From: Nannochloris sp. 'desiccata'
Taxonomy: Eukaryota > Chlorophyta > Trebouxiophyceae > Chlorellales > Chlorellaceae
Reading direction: 5' to 3'
DNA length: 64,000 nt
Assembly (NCBI GenBank): GCA_019044685.2
Contig: JAGTXX020000003.1
Coordinates: 806,001-870,000 of the forward strand
Each line of letters starts with the position of its first letter. Position 1 is the first letter of the stretch. The notes below the pieces were generated by a model. It was not told the DNA's origin. It searched no databases and saw only the letters and a program-made list of their open reading frames with translations. This document shows positions 1 to 11,500 of the stretch, one piece after another. The position numbers and the translations under genes were made by a program.

Positions 1-509
1 AGGCGCTGTGGCCGCCGTGCGCTGCTACGTGTACTGCAGCCTGACCTCGTCGGTTTGCTGGTAGAACTGTAGCCCCTTCTTCTAATAATATGCGTATAAT
101 AGCTTCGTTGCCGTGGCGAGCAGCTAGAATGAGGGCAGTGTTTCCAGATGAGGAGGCGTCGTTGAGGTAGGTGAGATAGCTGGGACCTAATGTTTGCTCG
201 CACGCCCAAAGTATAGTGCTCACTGCGAGGATGTTGTCATTTTCAGCGGCTATCATCAGCAGCGTTTTCTTTTTCCAGAATGTCCTGTAGACAGCGCACG
301 CTTCGGGAAATGTTGCCGTGATCTGGAAATGTTTGAAAAAGTATGTTGAGATAATGGTCTCGTAGACTAATGCGCGTCTTCAATCGATCTAAAACTATTT
401 TAGAGGCACCACTAAAAGCAAAATCTCTTACCCTGAACACTTCTTGAGCATCCTGTCGACGAATGGCGTGTGACAATCGTCGCCCTTCTTTCGAGGCACT
501 CTGGCCCAT
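1..509 (-). CDS. Ankyrin-repeat protein, N-terminal part (runs off the left edge)
   Basis: Two exons are visible: 509-432 (26 codons beginning MGQSASKE) and 322-1, joined in phase 0 across a 109-base intron (GTAAGA donor, TTTCCAG acceptor). The joined protein contains ankyrin helices such as KKTLLMIAAENDN and GNTALILAARHGNEAIIRIL, followed by the start of another repeat (GQAAVHVAAHGGH). Gly2 with Ser6 fits the N-myristoylation consensus, so the protein may be held at a membrane. Ankyrin repeats are protein-binding scaffolds and the specific partner cannot be inferred. The C-terminus lies outside the window. Confidence 0.75.
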
Positions 510-688
510 GACGCTCCACGCAGATCTTTGAAGCGCGTAACGTCTTAAAGTTTAGAAACGGGTGTCGGTAGATTTGACCTAAAGAGACGAAAATAATCAA
601 GACGAAAATAATCTGGGCGCCGGGGCTGTTGTTTCAATTGAAGCTCCTTCAGCCGCCACTGTCAATCATTATTAGTCAATAAAAAACA

Positions 689-1750
689 ATGATACCACTA
701 TCGTTGCACTCGAAGTGCACGCAGCGGCAATGCTTCGCCCCTGCTGCGCCCTCAGAATATCAATTGATCACTTCTCTTTCAGGCTTGCTAAATAAACATA
801 TGTCTTATATAAAACAGCCAAATACTGCCAATAATATATTCAAATCTTTTTATTTAAATCTACCAACAAGGAGAACAGTCCCACTGGCCTCAAATAACGG
901 AAATTCTCCTCCCAAGCCCCCGCCCCCACCGCCGCCAGCTCCTCGCCGTGCTCTCGGTGTCGATTATGGAAGGAAATTCATAGGCCTCGCAGTAAGTACA
1001 CTAGGGTTAGCACCAAGACCGCTTATGAATATGCGAGGTGGAGGATTAGAGAAGCTCATGGAGCTTGCCCATGGCATTGTTGATGCCGCAGTAGCAGAAA
1101 GTAAGTGGACACACCGTTATATATCCACGCCCTGTCATTTTTTCTATTTGATAGTTATTTAGAGGTATCTTCGCCTATGTGTTCATAGTACATTCTAGAT
1201 ATCGTAGAATATTACGCCTACAATAGCAAACAAACATTCTTTCCTCAAAGTAAATTAAAGTACTCTTAATTCCCCATATTCAGGCTGTGATGCAATAGTA
1301 ATAGGTCTCCCAGTCACATCTCAAGGCTCCATTCGACGGCGACAAACCGACTCACAACAAGGCCGGCGGTGCCGGAATTTCGCCGACGCTGTAGCCGCCT
1401 TAACGGTCGGGAAAGATCTCTACGTATACCTCATAGATGAGCGGGGGACTACAGTTGAAGCGGAGGCGTTAATCGGGTATTTAGGGGGCGGTAGAAATGA
1501 TAAGAAGCAAAAGAAAGATTCGGTGGCGGCAGCGTTGATTCTGTCAGCCTTTTTTAATGAGCCTAGACAAGCTGTGAGAGTGAGGCCGCCAGGGATGGGT
1601 AGGGCGCAAAAGGCCCCCCCTGGACGTAAAGGCAATTCTACTAACTCGAGTTCTTTATTACAAAAAGGTAGTTTAGATGAAAATAATATTGCGCCAGGGG
1701 AAAAGAAAGGGATCTCTACCACGGCCGTGACAATTGACGGTGGAGCGTGA
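689..1750 (+). CDS. YqgF/RuvX-family Holliday-junction resolvase-like protein, probably organellar
   Basis: Exons 689-1100 and 1284-1750 join in phase 1 to give 292 residues; the intron is 183 bases, GTAAGT to CAG. The conserved YqgF RNase-H-like motifs are present in order: GVDYGRKFIGLAVS, then AIVIGLPV, DERGTTVEAEAL and KDSVAAALIL, which carry the usual acidic residues (Asp in VDYG, Glu in DER, Asp in KDS). The roughly 85-residue leader is rich in Ser/Asn/Lys/Pro and ends in a run of prolines, consistent with an organelle transit peptide (inference). Bacterial YqgF acts in 16S rRNA 5' end maturation and has been proposed as a resolvase; eukaryotic copies are usually plastidial or mitochondrial. 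An alternative in-frame Met lies at 797. A TGTAA poly(A)-like signal is at 1924-1928. Confidence 0.8.
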
Positions 1751-2368
1751 ACTATTTATATTTGACGTGTTGTTGGAAGGAAGGAAGCATTTTACATTCT
1801 AACGTCTGCCTGCTGTAGTTGGCCACGCTTCCTCCGCGGGGGGGCAGCCGAAGTTGATTGAGATTACTGCCACGTGGCACTATCCGCAGTGGTGACATCA
1901 ACAGCCATTCAGATAAAGTCGTATGTAAATACACAAGTTGTTTGAGAGCATAGGAGAAATGTATGTACAAAGAACGTAGAGTGAAGAAGAAAGAAAGATT
2001 TGAATTTGGCGAGTATATCTGTAAGCTGACCAGAGCTTATAGTCGAGTCAAGATAGATAAAGAAAGAATCCAGGGTCTAGATAGTAATACTGTTGCAATA
2101 GCATTAACCCTCACGAGAAGAAGAGGAAGAGGGAAGAGGGTCAATTTTCAACTTAAGACAACATAGTGGCTCTGTGAAAGTTGGAATAAGGTTCAAAAAA
2201 GGTAAAAGCAACACGGCATTTTTGCTATAGGAACAACGAGTTATCTGTTGTTTATTAGTAGCCTTGCATCCCAACAGATTATGCAGCTAATATACAGTAT
2301 ACAACTGCTGACTATTTATCCACGCACAGCATACTTGTTATTAAAATTGTTCCAATCGATAGAGTTTT
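1751..2368. other. Intergenic, convergent 3' ends
   Basis: Lies between the YqgF-like stop and the AP2-factor stop on the other strand. It is AT-rich with a purine-rich stretch near 1970-2140 and a TGTAA motif at 1924. Short open frames here have no recognisable content and are treated as chance. Confidence 0.5.
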
Positions 2369-3910
2369 CTAGCCGGCAGCTGACGGACTAGGTGCCATAC
2401 CTTGACAAGGACTGTTACACAACCAGTCTTTATACTCTGCCGCTATATCCTGCCCAGAAATCATCAGCATACCAGCAAGCAGATCATCGGTGGCAGGATC
2501 CATGTGGTCACCATGGCCACTGCCACCGCTGCAACCACCAACTTCCTCAACAGCACCACCGCCAACACCGACGCCAGCACCAGTATTCTGAATAATTGGA
2601 GGTAAATGAAAGCTTTCCTGCAAAGCATGCGCAGCATCTGCTCCTGTAGTATGTAACCGCAAACCATTGTAGATTGTCGGGAAAGAAGAAGGCATCAAAG
2701 GACCGCAGGTACCAATATAACGAGAAGGCAATACCGTGGGTGTCACAGAGGGGGCAGCGGACATTCCTGCAATCGTACTGGCAAACGACAACGGGCTCAC
2801 TTTGCTACTCATACCGCCAGCCATATTTTGATTCACCGCCACTGTAGGTGATGTTGAAATTGCTGCGTTGATCCATGCCGTTTCAACTGGAGAGAATAAT
2901 GGAGGTTGGTGTATCAAGGCGGTGTATACATCCTCATTATCATCTCCTTCCTCCTCTTCATCTTCAACACCGTGGGGACGCTGCCGCTGTTGGGCTCGTT
3001 GATTGGTATAATTGCTCAACCTCCGCATAGACATTCTGGCTTCATTGGATACCGTACCTACACGACGCCCTCCTCTTGGTGATGGTAATGCTGGAATGAC
3101 GTTGGAGCCAGGCGCGGTACCTGTAGCTGGAGTAATTGCCGTCAATTGGTTTGGTTGTGGGGTCTGGGGGGTATCTTGCTGGTGTTTGAACAGCATTTTT
3201 GAGGCAAGAGACGTCTTAAAGGGTACATGAGGGCGAGAGGGGTGGGATAAATAGCCTGCTAAAGCAGACGATGGAGAAGGGCGTATAGTTACTGAGTAGT
3301 CAGGGTCGTCGTCCGAGTTGAGATTCTTGTAGATGTTGCTCTTTGGCCGGGGGTTTTGAGCTTGAGTAGAAGGCCTGCCAGAGGGTTGTGCTTCACTTGC
3401 AATAGCAAATTTAGCTCTCATAAGATCCAAGAACTTGAATTTATCAGTGCGTGCGTGCTCCTGGTTGAAGGACAAAGAGAAAGAAAATTAGAATATTAAA
3501 ATTTGCCGTCAGGTTCTTTTTCGAGCGCATTTTTACTCTTATTTAGTTATGTAGGTATATCTCCTCTGAAGATATTGATCCTAACTTACCAACATAAACT
3601 GATCTTCAGAGTAACTTTGCAATGGAAAATTAAGCTCTTCTTGTGTTCCTCTCACATGAATAGTAGCCCTATCAAAGCACATGGCAGCGTCCTCAGCGGT
3701 TTCGTAACTACCAAGGTGGCGTTGATGTCCCTTCCCACGAGAAGTACCTGGAATCCAAATATGAGCCTCCCATTTACCAGTTCTACGGTATTGGGTGACG
3801 CCTTTGTAAGGGCTGGAGCGAGAGCGAGGGCCGCTCCGTCTTTTCGCTTTGCCCACCATGGCGCTGCTGGGGTGTTCCTGAGCAGCTGGATTGCTAGCGT
3901 TCGTGTTCAT
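2369..3910 (-). CDS. Single AP2/ERF-domain transcription factor
   Basis: Exon 1 is 3910-3590 and exon 2 is 3460-2369, joined in phase 0 across a 129-base intron (GTAAGT/CAG), giving 470 residues. Residues about 35-95 form one AP2 domain: SPYKGVTQYRRTGKWEAHIW, then RHLGSYETAEDAAMCFDRA and a closing LNFP. A basic patch before it (KAKRRSGPRSRS) is a likely nuclear signal. The remaining 360 residues are low-complexity Ser/Pro/Ala/Gly with an acidic run (DEEEEGDDNED), typical of an activation or disordered region. The family binds GC-containing promoter elements in plants and green algae. Target genes cannot be read from the sequence. The short N-terminus and single AP2 domain argue against a double-AP2 ANT-type protein. 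Confidence 0.85.
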
Positions 3911-5709
3911 TGTAACCTGCTTTTTATATTACTTTGAGCCAAGGATTGGGTATTCTAGTGTTGGTAATGGGGTAATTGTATGAAGAGAGAAGCGGTACAA
4001 GGGGGTTTATAAAATGCTTGCTTGCTCCTTGTGGCCTTCGGGAACTCCACCAACTTGGCACAAAGAGAAAGAAAAATAAAATTCCCACGCGTGTGCTGCT
4101 CGTCCTGCAGGCCTGCAAATTTAATAAAGTAGGTATTTGAGAGGTTTAAATCGCTATAGAAGCAGCGCATGCACGCAAGCAAGAGTATTTAGAACCTTGC
4201 TCTTACTTTTTTGGGGGCTTTGGGTGAGCAAAAAAGAATCAGCAAGAAGAGCCCCGGCTCCGGGTGTAGGAAAGGATTAAATATTAACTCAACAAGCGCT
4301 AATAAACAAACAGAAGCCTTGAATAGGTATATAACCTAGCCTCTAGGGGTCTATTAGGCCGGGTTATCCCCGATAGGCCAATTTTAGTCTCTTTGGCATT
4401 TTTTTCTAGGATGGGTCTCCTGCTCGTGGCAATTCATTTTGCTTTGGTCTTCCTCTATCAGTAGACATAGTTTGAACGCGATCCGATAGCATAGGAGAGA
4501 GCCTTGATAGATGTAGGGAAACTTTTGGGAAACAAGTAGGAGGTGGCGTTCCCGTCCTGCTCAGCTTCCTGGAGAAAATGAGCAAAGGACCACTAGTAGC
4601 AGAAGGCTTCTGCCTTCTGAGAAGTACTTACTCGAGTGCTGCTTCGGTTGCCACATATTTCTTTCCCCATAGAAACCTAATAAAATAAGTTCTACTTACC
4701 AACTTAGTGTAGCTGTTGAATTTAACTGAACTAAGTAGCTGGTGCCTTCTTTAAGGGTATATTTGGATTTTTATTACTAAGAGATTAATTTGACCACCTG
4801 CTTCCATAACCCCTCTTATCCATGTATTTCTCATGAATTATTCCCTACTAGGAAGAAGGAAGGAAAAAAATACTTTTAAACTTCTGCTTATGATGGCCAC
4901 GTGCACACCCGGGCCGGCAGCCGACGTGAGACGCCTTCTCGCGAGGCCTCCCCGCCTCTGCCCGCTGACTCTGTGAGGATAAGAGGTCACCCAGTCTACT
5001 TCCGCGATATAGAATGCTATATAGTCATTCTAAAAGCCGCAGACAGTGCGGATGCATTCATTGTAAAATAATTAGTTATCTTCCATTCTTATCAGTACGA
5101 AAGCGGGCTAGTTATTCTTTATTTCTTCGATAAATCCCTGTTGTTCCCTCCCCCCTAAAAGTCTCTCTCTTAGCAACACCCCGGAGAGGTGGGCGCCGGC
5201 TGGCCGGCTGGCTGGCTGGCCAGAATACATTTTTAACAACTCTTTTTTAATTTGCTGGCTGCCCTCGATTTCAGCTTCGATTTCTTTTATTAATCATTGA
5301 TGTTCTTAAGGTTATGCTTTGTTTGCAAAATGCCGCAACTGTTCCGGCTGGCCCGACCCACACCCAACTAGCTCTACACCAAGCCGAGTTTCCTTCTACC
5401 AGCTCTACTGATCAGAACTCGCGCTTATTAACCTGAAATTAGCCCTCACCTCCTCCCACACTGCTTTGTAGGTACGTTCCCACTACCCTAATTACTTTGC
5501 CATTTTCTTTAGTGCCCACCATCTCCCCTACACGAGCGCAAGTTTTGGATTCAAGGAATCCAGTCGAATAGAGGATACATTAGATACCCTATGCAGCTTG
5601 CTGCGTTAGTCTACAGTCTATCTACTGCTTCTTGCAAGCTCTCTTTATTTGATTAAAAAAAATTTAGTTTACTTCAACAAACAACAGAAAGGATTTGAAA
5701 AACACCGTT
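3911..5709. other. Long non-coding stretch upstream of the AP2 gene
   Basis: About 1.8 kb with no supportable ORF. It should hold the AP2 promoter and the 3' UTR of the Elongin A-like gene. Notable composition: a GC-rich patch at about 4905-4980 inside otherwise AT-rich DNA, and a GGCT-type tandem run at about 5193-5221. No tRNA or other RNA gene could be recognised. Confidence 0.5.
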
Positions 5710-6740
5710 TTATCTTCTCTTTCTACTAAATATATCGTCATCATCAAGAACAGAAGCAGCTTCTAATTGATTCATCTTCCTTTCTGCTTCCTCTCTCGCC
5801 AACTCAGCAGGAGTTTTTACTTTAATTCGTCCTGCAAGGACCGCGGCAGTCAACACTGGCTTCATTCGACCTCCGCCACTGCTGCGATTTTGTGATCCAT
5901 TCTTCCTGTCATGAGTATCGAGCATTGCTCGTTTGCTATTCAGTTTGAGATCTGGAGCAGATACGTTTAATTTCTTCATGATTCGGTCTTTGACTGAGGG
6001 CTGTTGCTGCTGCTTTGGGGGCTGGGCGCTCTTTCTGAAAGCACCCGCAGCGGCGGCGGTGGTAACTCTGGCGGGTTTTCTGTTGGGAGGGAGAGGATGT
6101 CCTCGCCTATCTACTCGCTCAATAACCTGAGAAAAGTGTAGTACTATAAAGTTAGAAATAGACAGTGGACATTTGAAAAGTAGCCCAAAGATCTAGCTTC
6201 AGAAAAGCCCAGGGAAAAAAAAAACTTCTTTACTGCGACCGAACTTCTTACTTGAACTGATCGTGATGCCCTCTCCTTTTCTTGTTGAGTACGCATATCT
6301 TTCAAGCGTTTTCCAGTTTGAGATAACTTCTCTTGTCTTTTTTTCATAATCTGCTCGTAAACTAGACGGTAATTTGCCGGAACGGCATTGTCTGGCAAGG
6401 GAAGGCCCAAAGGTTGCCCTCGGTGGTTGCTGGAAGGCGGCGGTAATGGTGGGAAGCTTTTCAAGCTAGAAAAGAACCCATGCGAGTCGTTATTGGCGCA
6501 ATGATTGTACCATAAAGGCCACGTATATCCCGTCAAATCTACTTTACAAATGCCATGTAGGGTAGCATCCTCGATGTGTTTTAATTCCTCTGGCGAGGCA
6601 GCAGCAAGTGCATCCCCGATGAGACCAACCTCGATAGAAGAAAGATCGCCTAAAAAGGATATGTATTTATGTTTGATTGCACTCTGGACTATAGAGAGCA
6701 GCGAGGGGAAGTCATCTTGAGGCTGCGATAAAGGATTCAT
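5710..6740 (-). CDS. Elongin A-like protein (RNA polymerase II SIII subunit A family)
   Basis: Exons 6740-6252 and 6126-5710 join in phase 0 (125-base intron, GTAAGA/CAG), 301 residues starting MNPLSQPQDDF. The first 165 residues match the Elongin A conserved domain layout: a helix ending in FLGDLSSIEVGLIGDAL, then ASPEELKHIEDATL (equivalent to the CTPEQLYRIE segment), a W-x-x-HC-like segment and a basic coiled-coil region (LVYEQIMKKRQEKLSQTGKRL). The C-terminal half is basic with Gln and Ala runs and KxxK patches. Elongin A stimulates transcription elongation and, with Elongin B/C and cullin, ubiquitinates stalled polymerase. It is much shorter than metazoan Elongin A and lacks the TFIIS-type N-terminal domain. 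The start Met was chosen as the first Met before the conserved region. Confidence 0.7.
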
Positions 6741-7192
6741 GAGCAGCTCAATGTTAACGGAACATTTCGAAATACAGAATGCGGTTAATAGTAAACGCCC
6801 AAATAGACTGCTATGCCGAAGCAATACAATATTAACGCTCAAGCAATTTGCCTAAATGAGAAAATGATGCATCTGGGAGTCTTCTCTCTCCCTTACTTGA
6901 CCTCCAAAGTTGTAAACTTGCCAAGTTGCTTGCTTGAACAGTGGACCCACCAGTGGACCTTTTGTTCTCCTGCTATACCGTTGAATAGAACTGCTTGTGG
7001 CCATCCCATTTTGGGAAACCCAGTGGCTACTACAGTGTAATATACTGAGAAAACAATCAAATGCTTATCTAGCATCTGGCTACTTCAATTCTTTTCTCTG
7101 CCCCAGCCCGCCTCTAGTTACTTTATTTCATTTTTTTCTTCTAATGGGAAATTACAGTTTATCTATTGTTAAAATATCCATTTACATCTAAT
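6741..7192. other. Intergenic between RPL23A 3' end and Elongin A-like 5' end
   Basis: About 450 bases. It contains TTACA (TGTAA on the minus strand) at about 7180, only ten bases beyond the RPL23A stop, a plausible poly(A) signal. Nothing else recognisable. Confidence 0.5.
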
Positions 7193-8104
7193 TTAGATCA
7201 CACCGATCTTGTTAGCCACATCGAGAGCATCGAAATCAGGCTGCAAGCGCACATATGCCTTCTTCAAGCCATCGGGCCTGATGAGAGTGTTGATTTTCTT
7301 AGTCTGGATATCGTACAAGCGGGCCACTGCATCCTTGATCTGTTTCTTGTTAGAGCGCACGTCAACAATGAAGACGAGGGTGTTGTGGTCTTCAATCTTC
7401 TTCATGGCAGACTCTGTGGTAAGAGGATACTTGATGACGGCAAAGGCATCGAGCTTCTGCTGCTTAGGGGCACTGCAAATAGAGAAAACAGAGAGTAAGA
7501 GATGTTAGTATTTACCTCAAAAGTAACATATAATTAATAGCCAACTGGCAATCCTAAACTAAGCACTCCAAAAACAAATTCGAAAAATCTCATGCTGCAG
7601 TATGAAATTCGAAGCTCTCTTCAGACTCTGAGGGCACGCTTAATGCCGCGCCGCCGCTGTGTTTATCGAGCTAACTGCTGTCTCGTCAATATCCAATCCC
7701 TCAAATGGCTTTTAGCTAAACATACCTAATGCGAGGGACCTTGGGGTCTCTGGTGCGGATGAGAGTCCTGGGCCTGTGGAAGACAACGCTAAAGCGAGGC
7801 TTGCGACCCTTCTTCCACTGGCTCTTTTTCACAGCCTTGGCGGCCTTAGAAGCCTTGTCCTTGCCTGCAATGATAAATAAACAAGACGTCCATCAATCTT
7901 TAATTCATTAAAAATTGCCGTTTTCCTTATTAACTCCGGCTTTTAATCGCATTGATCCCAATATGAATTAAATTATACATCATCCGCATCAATTGATAGA
8001 CATCACGACTCTCTGTCGAGAAGCCCATCTCAAAATGGGCAGCCAGCAGCCATGCCGCTTTTCTCCTCTACAATAAAGCTTCATGTCTCACCTGTAGGGG
8101 CCAT
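7193..8104 (-). CDS. RPL23A: 60S ribosomal protein L23a (uL23)
   Basis: Three exons, 8104-8092 (13 bases: MAPT plus one base), 7864-7726 and 7472-7193, give 143 residues with all phases consistent; introns are 227 and 253 bases. The protein reads through a Lys/Ala-rich tail, then [57 protein letters not shown] and ends [15 protein letters not shown], the diagnostic eukaryotic uL23 sequence. It binds 25S/28S rRNA at the polypeptide exit tunnel, where SRP docks. A tiny first coding exon ending just after the start codon is common in ribosomal protein genes. Length is normal for the family. Confidence 0.97.
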
Positions 8105-8523
8105 TTTATCTATGGATTGCTCCTAAGTAAAAAGAGAGCTAGTTAAGCTTGAGGCGCTCGCTTATAGAGTTGCCAAATTACAAAAAGTCTGAACACAACT
8201 TGTTTGACCCTGGCTGGGTCTCTACTTGAATATTACACTCTGAATGCAGTCTGAGGTAAACTAATACGAGTATTTGCATTCCTTTTAAACCTAAAACCCC
8301 CCATTTAGAGGATGTAACAGATATATTAGGGACAAGCAGATTGCCAAATATTACTTGGGTCGTTTATTTTTTTATTGTTCTCACCTCTCCTCCCTGCACC
8401 GCTTTTCCACCTCTGAACAGCTTCCTCCTCCTCCAAAATTTATTCACATAATTATAATTTTACGTATCATAATTTTACATATCATGTAAACACCATTAAT
8501 CTGTATAATTCCATATAAACAAT
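8105..8523. other. RPL23A promoter region / CobW-fusion 3' UTR
   Basis: About 420 bases of AT-rich DNA between two minus-strand genes. TTACA (TGTAA on the minus strand) at about 8475 is about 45 bases past the CobW-fusion stop. No gene seen. Confidence 0.5.
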
Positions 8524-11500
8524 CTATTTGCCACTGCCTCGCCATTCAACAGTCCTTCCTTGTCGTATCGCTGCAGTAAACGTCTCATACTTTTTCAAAA
8601 ATGCAAGTAAAGGCTTCGAATCATCATCATATCCTTTGCTTTCACAATCCCAACTACATCTCAAACATTTCGCAGTCCAATCGTCCGAGCTCCACCAAGG
8701 GCAGCCACACCGAAGGCACGGCATTTTTGGGAAAAAGACGCCAGTTCGACCGTCGGCCATTTTTTTTGTAGCTCCAGGACGAGCAAATTTTCCAGTAGGA
8801 GGATCAAACTCACTTGGAGCACGCTGTTTAGAAGTTGACTTATTGTTTTGAGTAGTATTACTGCCCTTTAGGTGATGGTAGGTGACAGATTTGGTAGCCG
8901 CCGCAGCAGCAGGAGCAGGAGCAGGAGAAGAAGATGATGTCGCTCCCCCTACTACCCCTTCAGCAGTCTCAGCACCAGGAATTTCAATTTCTGCAGACTG
9001 CGCTGCCTCTAAAACAGCAATATCTGTAGCTATTTCCCCAAATATCTTCTTTTCTAACTTCATTCCACGGTATATATGGATAGCTGGAAAGACTTTGACG
9101 CCCAGAGCATCAGCCAGCACTGCGTTTGCATTTGACGCTGCAACATCACCCACCACAATGGCCGCACGGCCGAGTAAAGCAGCCTTTGCAGCTGCGTTTT
9201 GCAACACATGGTGGCGTTCTTGTGAGACCCGACCTCCACTCCCACTTGAAGAAGAAGATGCGCTCCAAATAACAATACATGCTGTGCCTGCTTCCTTGGC
9301 TGCGAGGAGTAAAGATTTAAATTGAGCCGCACCTGTCGTCAGCTCCTGTACTTGAATATTAGCTACGCGTCTAGATTTTCTACTATTACCCCCACCATGA
9401 GCAAGTGCACCGCTGTTACTGGATTCGTAGCTACGAGGGTCCTGTTTAATTTCAGCAGCAGCGGTTGCTATCATCTCCGTGACTACAGCCAACGCTGTTT
9501 TGCCCGTCAGCAACTCTGCAGGTTGCAAACTAGGTGCATAATGAACACTAAACGCGGGGAATCTATTTCCATGCTTCAACACTGGTTTTGCGTCTTTTCG
9601 GCGTACTTGAGGCCGTTCCATCATTTTTTCATTGGATAAAGTTCTATTCGCATACGTAGATTCAACACCGACTCGAGCTAGGATCACATTTGGATGGCTT
9701 TTTGCCAGTTTCTCAAGGGCATAACAGGCATCAACGCTTTCACTAATCCAATCAGCATGCCACTGAACTATAGACAAAGACCCAGGGGGTATAGCGTTGA
9801 GCATTGCTTGCAACTCTGAAGCGCCTTCTTCAATGTTTAAAACTTTTCCGGGTGGCGGTAAGGCGGAGTCGTAGTTGGTTACTTGCTGTTCTTTATTAGG
9901 TTTTTCTTGTGGGTCACTAGTATCAGCATCAATACTGATGGTATCATCATCTTCACCGCCGTCTAATATTTGCTGCAACGAGGGCCAAGTAGCAAAAGGA
10001 TCCTTGTTTCTGTCGTAAACACCAACATCCTCATCGTCTTGCACCAAACACGCATCTAAAGCTGCAGTGAGGGCTTGCTGATTCACATCAATACCTATAA
10101 ACACAAGCTCTTGTCTACGATCTCCATCTTCTCCTTGAAAGTCTTCAAGGATATCTTCACGCTGTGCCTTGTCTTCAGGCCACGCCTCAGCAGGCAAAGC
10201 AGCGTACCACGGACCACCTACAGTGAAACGAAGGACACCACCAGCTTGGCTCCATTCTCCGCATAAATCTGCGCGGGAAGCAAGCCATGCAAAGCCTTTT
10301 GCACGTAAAACTTGGCCAAAAGATGAAAAAAGGCGTTGACGACGGCCCCTGGCTGTGGCTATTTCCTCTTCAGACATTGGGGTTGCAGAGATGGGAGCTG
10401 TTGGTAGTGCTGTGTTAGCGTGGTTGTGATGATTATGTGATGAATGATCTGCGTTATTATTATCACCATTTTGATATCGCTCCTTCTTGTTAGAAATTTG
10501 AGAAATAAGCAGAGCAACAGAGGACGAGGCCGCTGCAGCTGCTGTCGCCGCTGCCGCTGCTGCTGCCACCAACGGCGCATACTGTTGATTTACATACTCA
10601 TCATCGCCGTTGGCTTTTTGTTTCAGGTCTAGTTGACGTAAGGCATCTGCAACTTGTTGTGCAGCTGCTGCTGCCACTGCTGCCGACTCCTTGGCAACGG
10701 CAATCATCTCTTTTTCTTCATTCTCTTCTTCTTCTCCACCTTCATCTTCAGCAATAGCATCGTCCCAATCAGGTTCTTGCAATAAGAAGTGTTCCGTCAT
10801 AAAGGTGTGCAATCTTTGTGGGTGAAATGGCTTTCTTGCTCTATAGATAAATGAGCCTATTCCATATTCGAGAGTTTCCGGCGTGTGTGGTGTCTCTGCT
10901 TGCATGGACTGCAACCATCCTGCACTCCGCGCAGCCCGTTCAAAACTAAATCGATTTGTATGAATCACTTTTGTGATATCCACTTCAGAATGCACTGTAG
11001 GGATTATCTCTGCATCAGGGTTTAGGGTTTTAATGAAAGCAACAAGCTGAGCGACGTGTTGTGGTGACACCAGGTCTGTTTTATTCAATAAAATCACATC
11101 TGCAAATTCGATCTGATCTAAAAGCAAGTCAGCAACATTTCGATCGTCTTCTTCTGTGACAGCTTCCCCGCGCTGAGCGAGAGATTCAACACTAGCAGCG
11201 TTTGAAAGCAGCTCAGCAGCATCGACAACTGTCACACAGGTATCAAGCCTTGCTATTTTAGAGAGTTCTACAATGCCATGTTCTTCATCATCAAGCTCCA
11301 TTGTAAACGTCTCAGCCACTTGCATCGGCTCTCCAATACCTGTGCTCTCTATAACGAGATAATCGAATTTTCCTGAGCGGGCCAAGGCCCCAACTTCTGT
11401 TAACAGGTCATCCCGCAAAGTGCAGCAAATACAGCCAGAGCTGAGTTCAATGAGACGCTCTTCTGTTTGGACCAGCTTGGTGTTTTTGATCAATGACGCG

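Noticed and set aside
4636..4660. U6 snRNA-like start (GTGCTGCTTCGGTTGCCACAT)
   Set aside because: Resembles only the first about 22 bases of U6; the conserved ACAGAGA and following core are absent.
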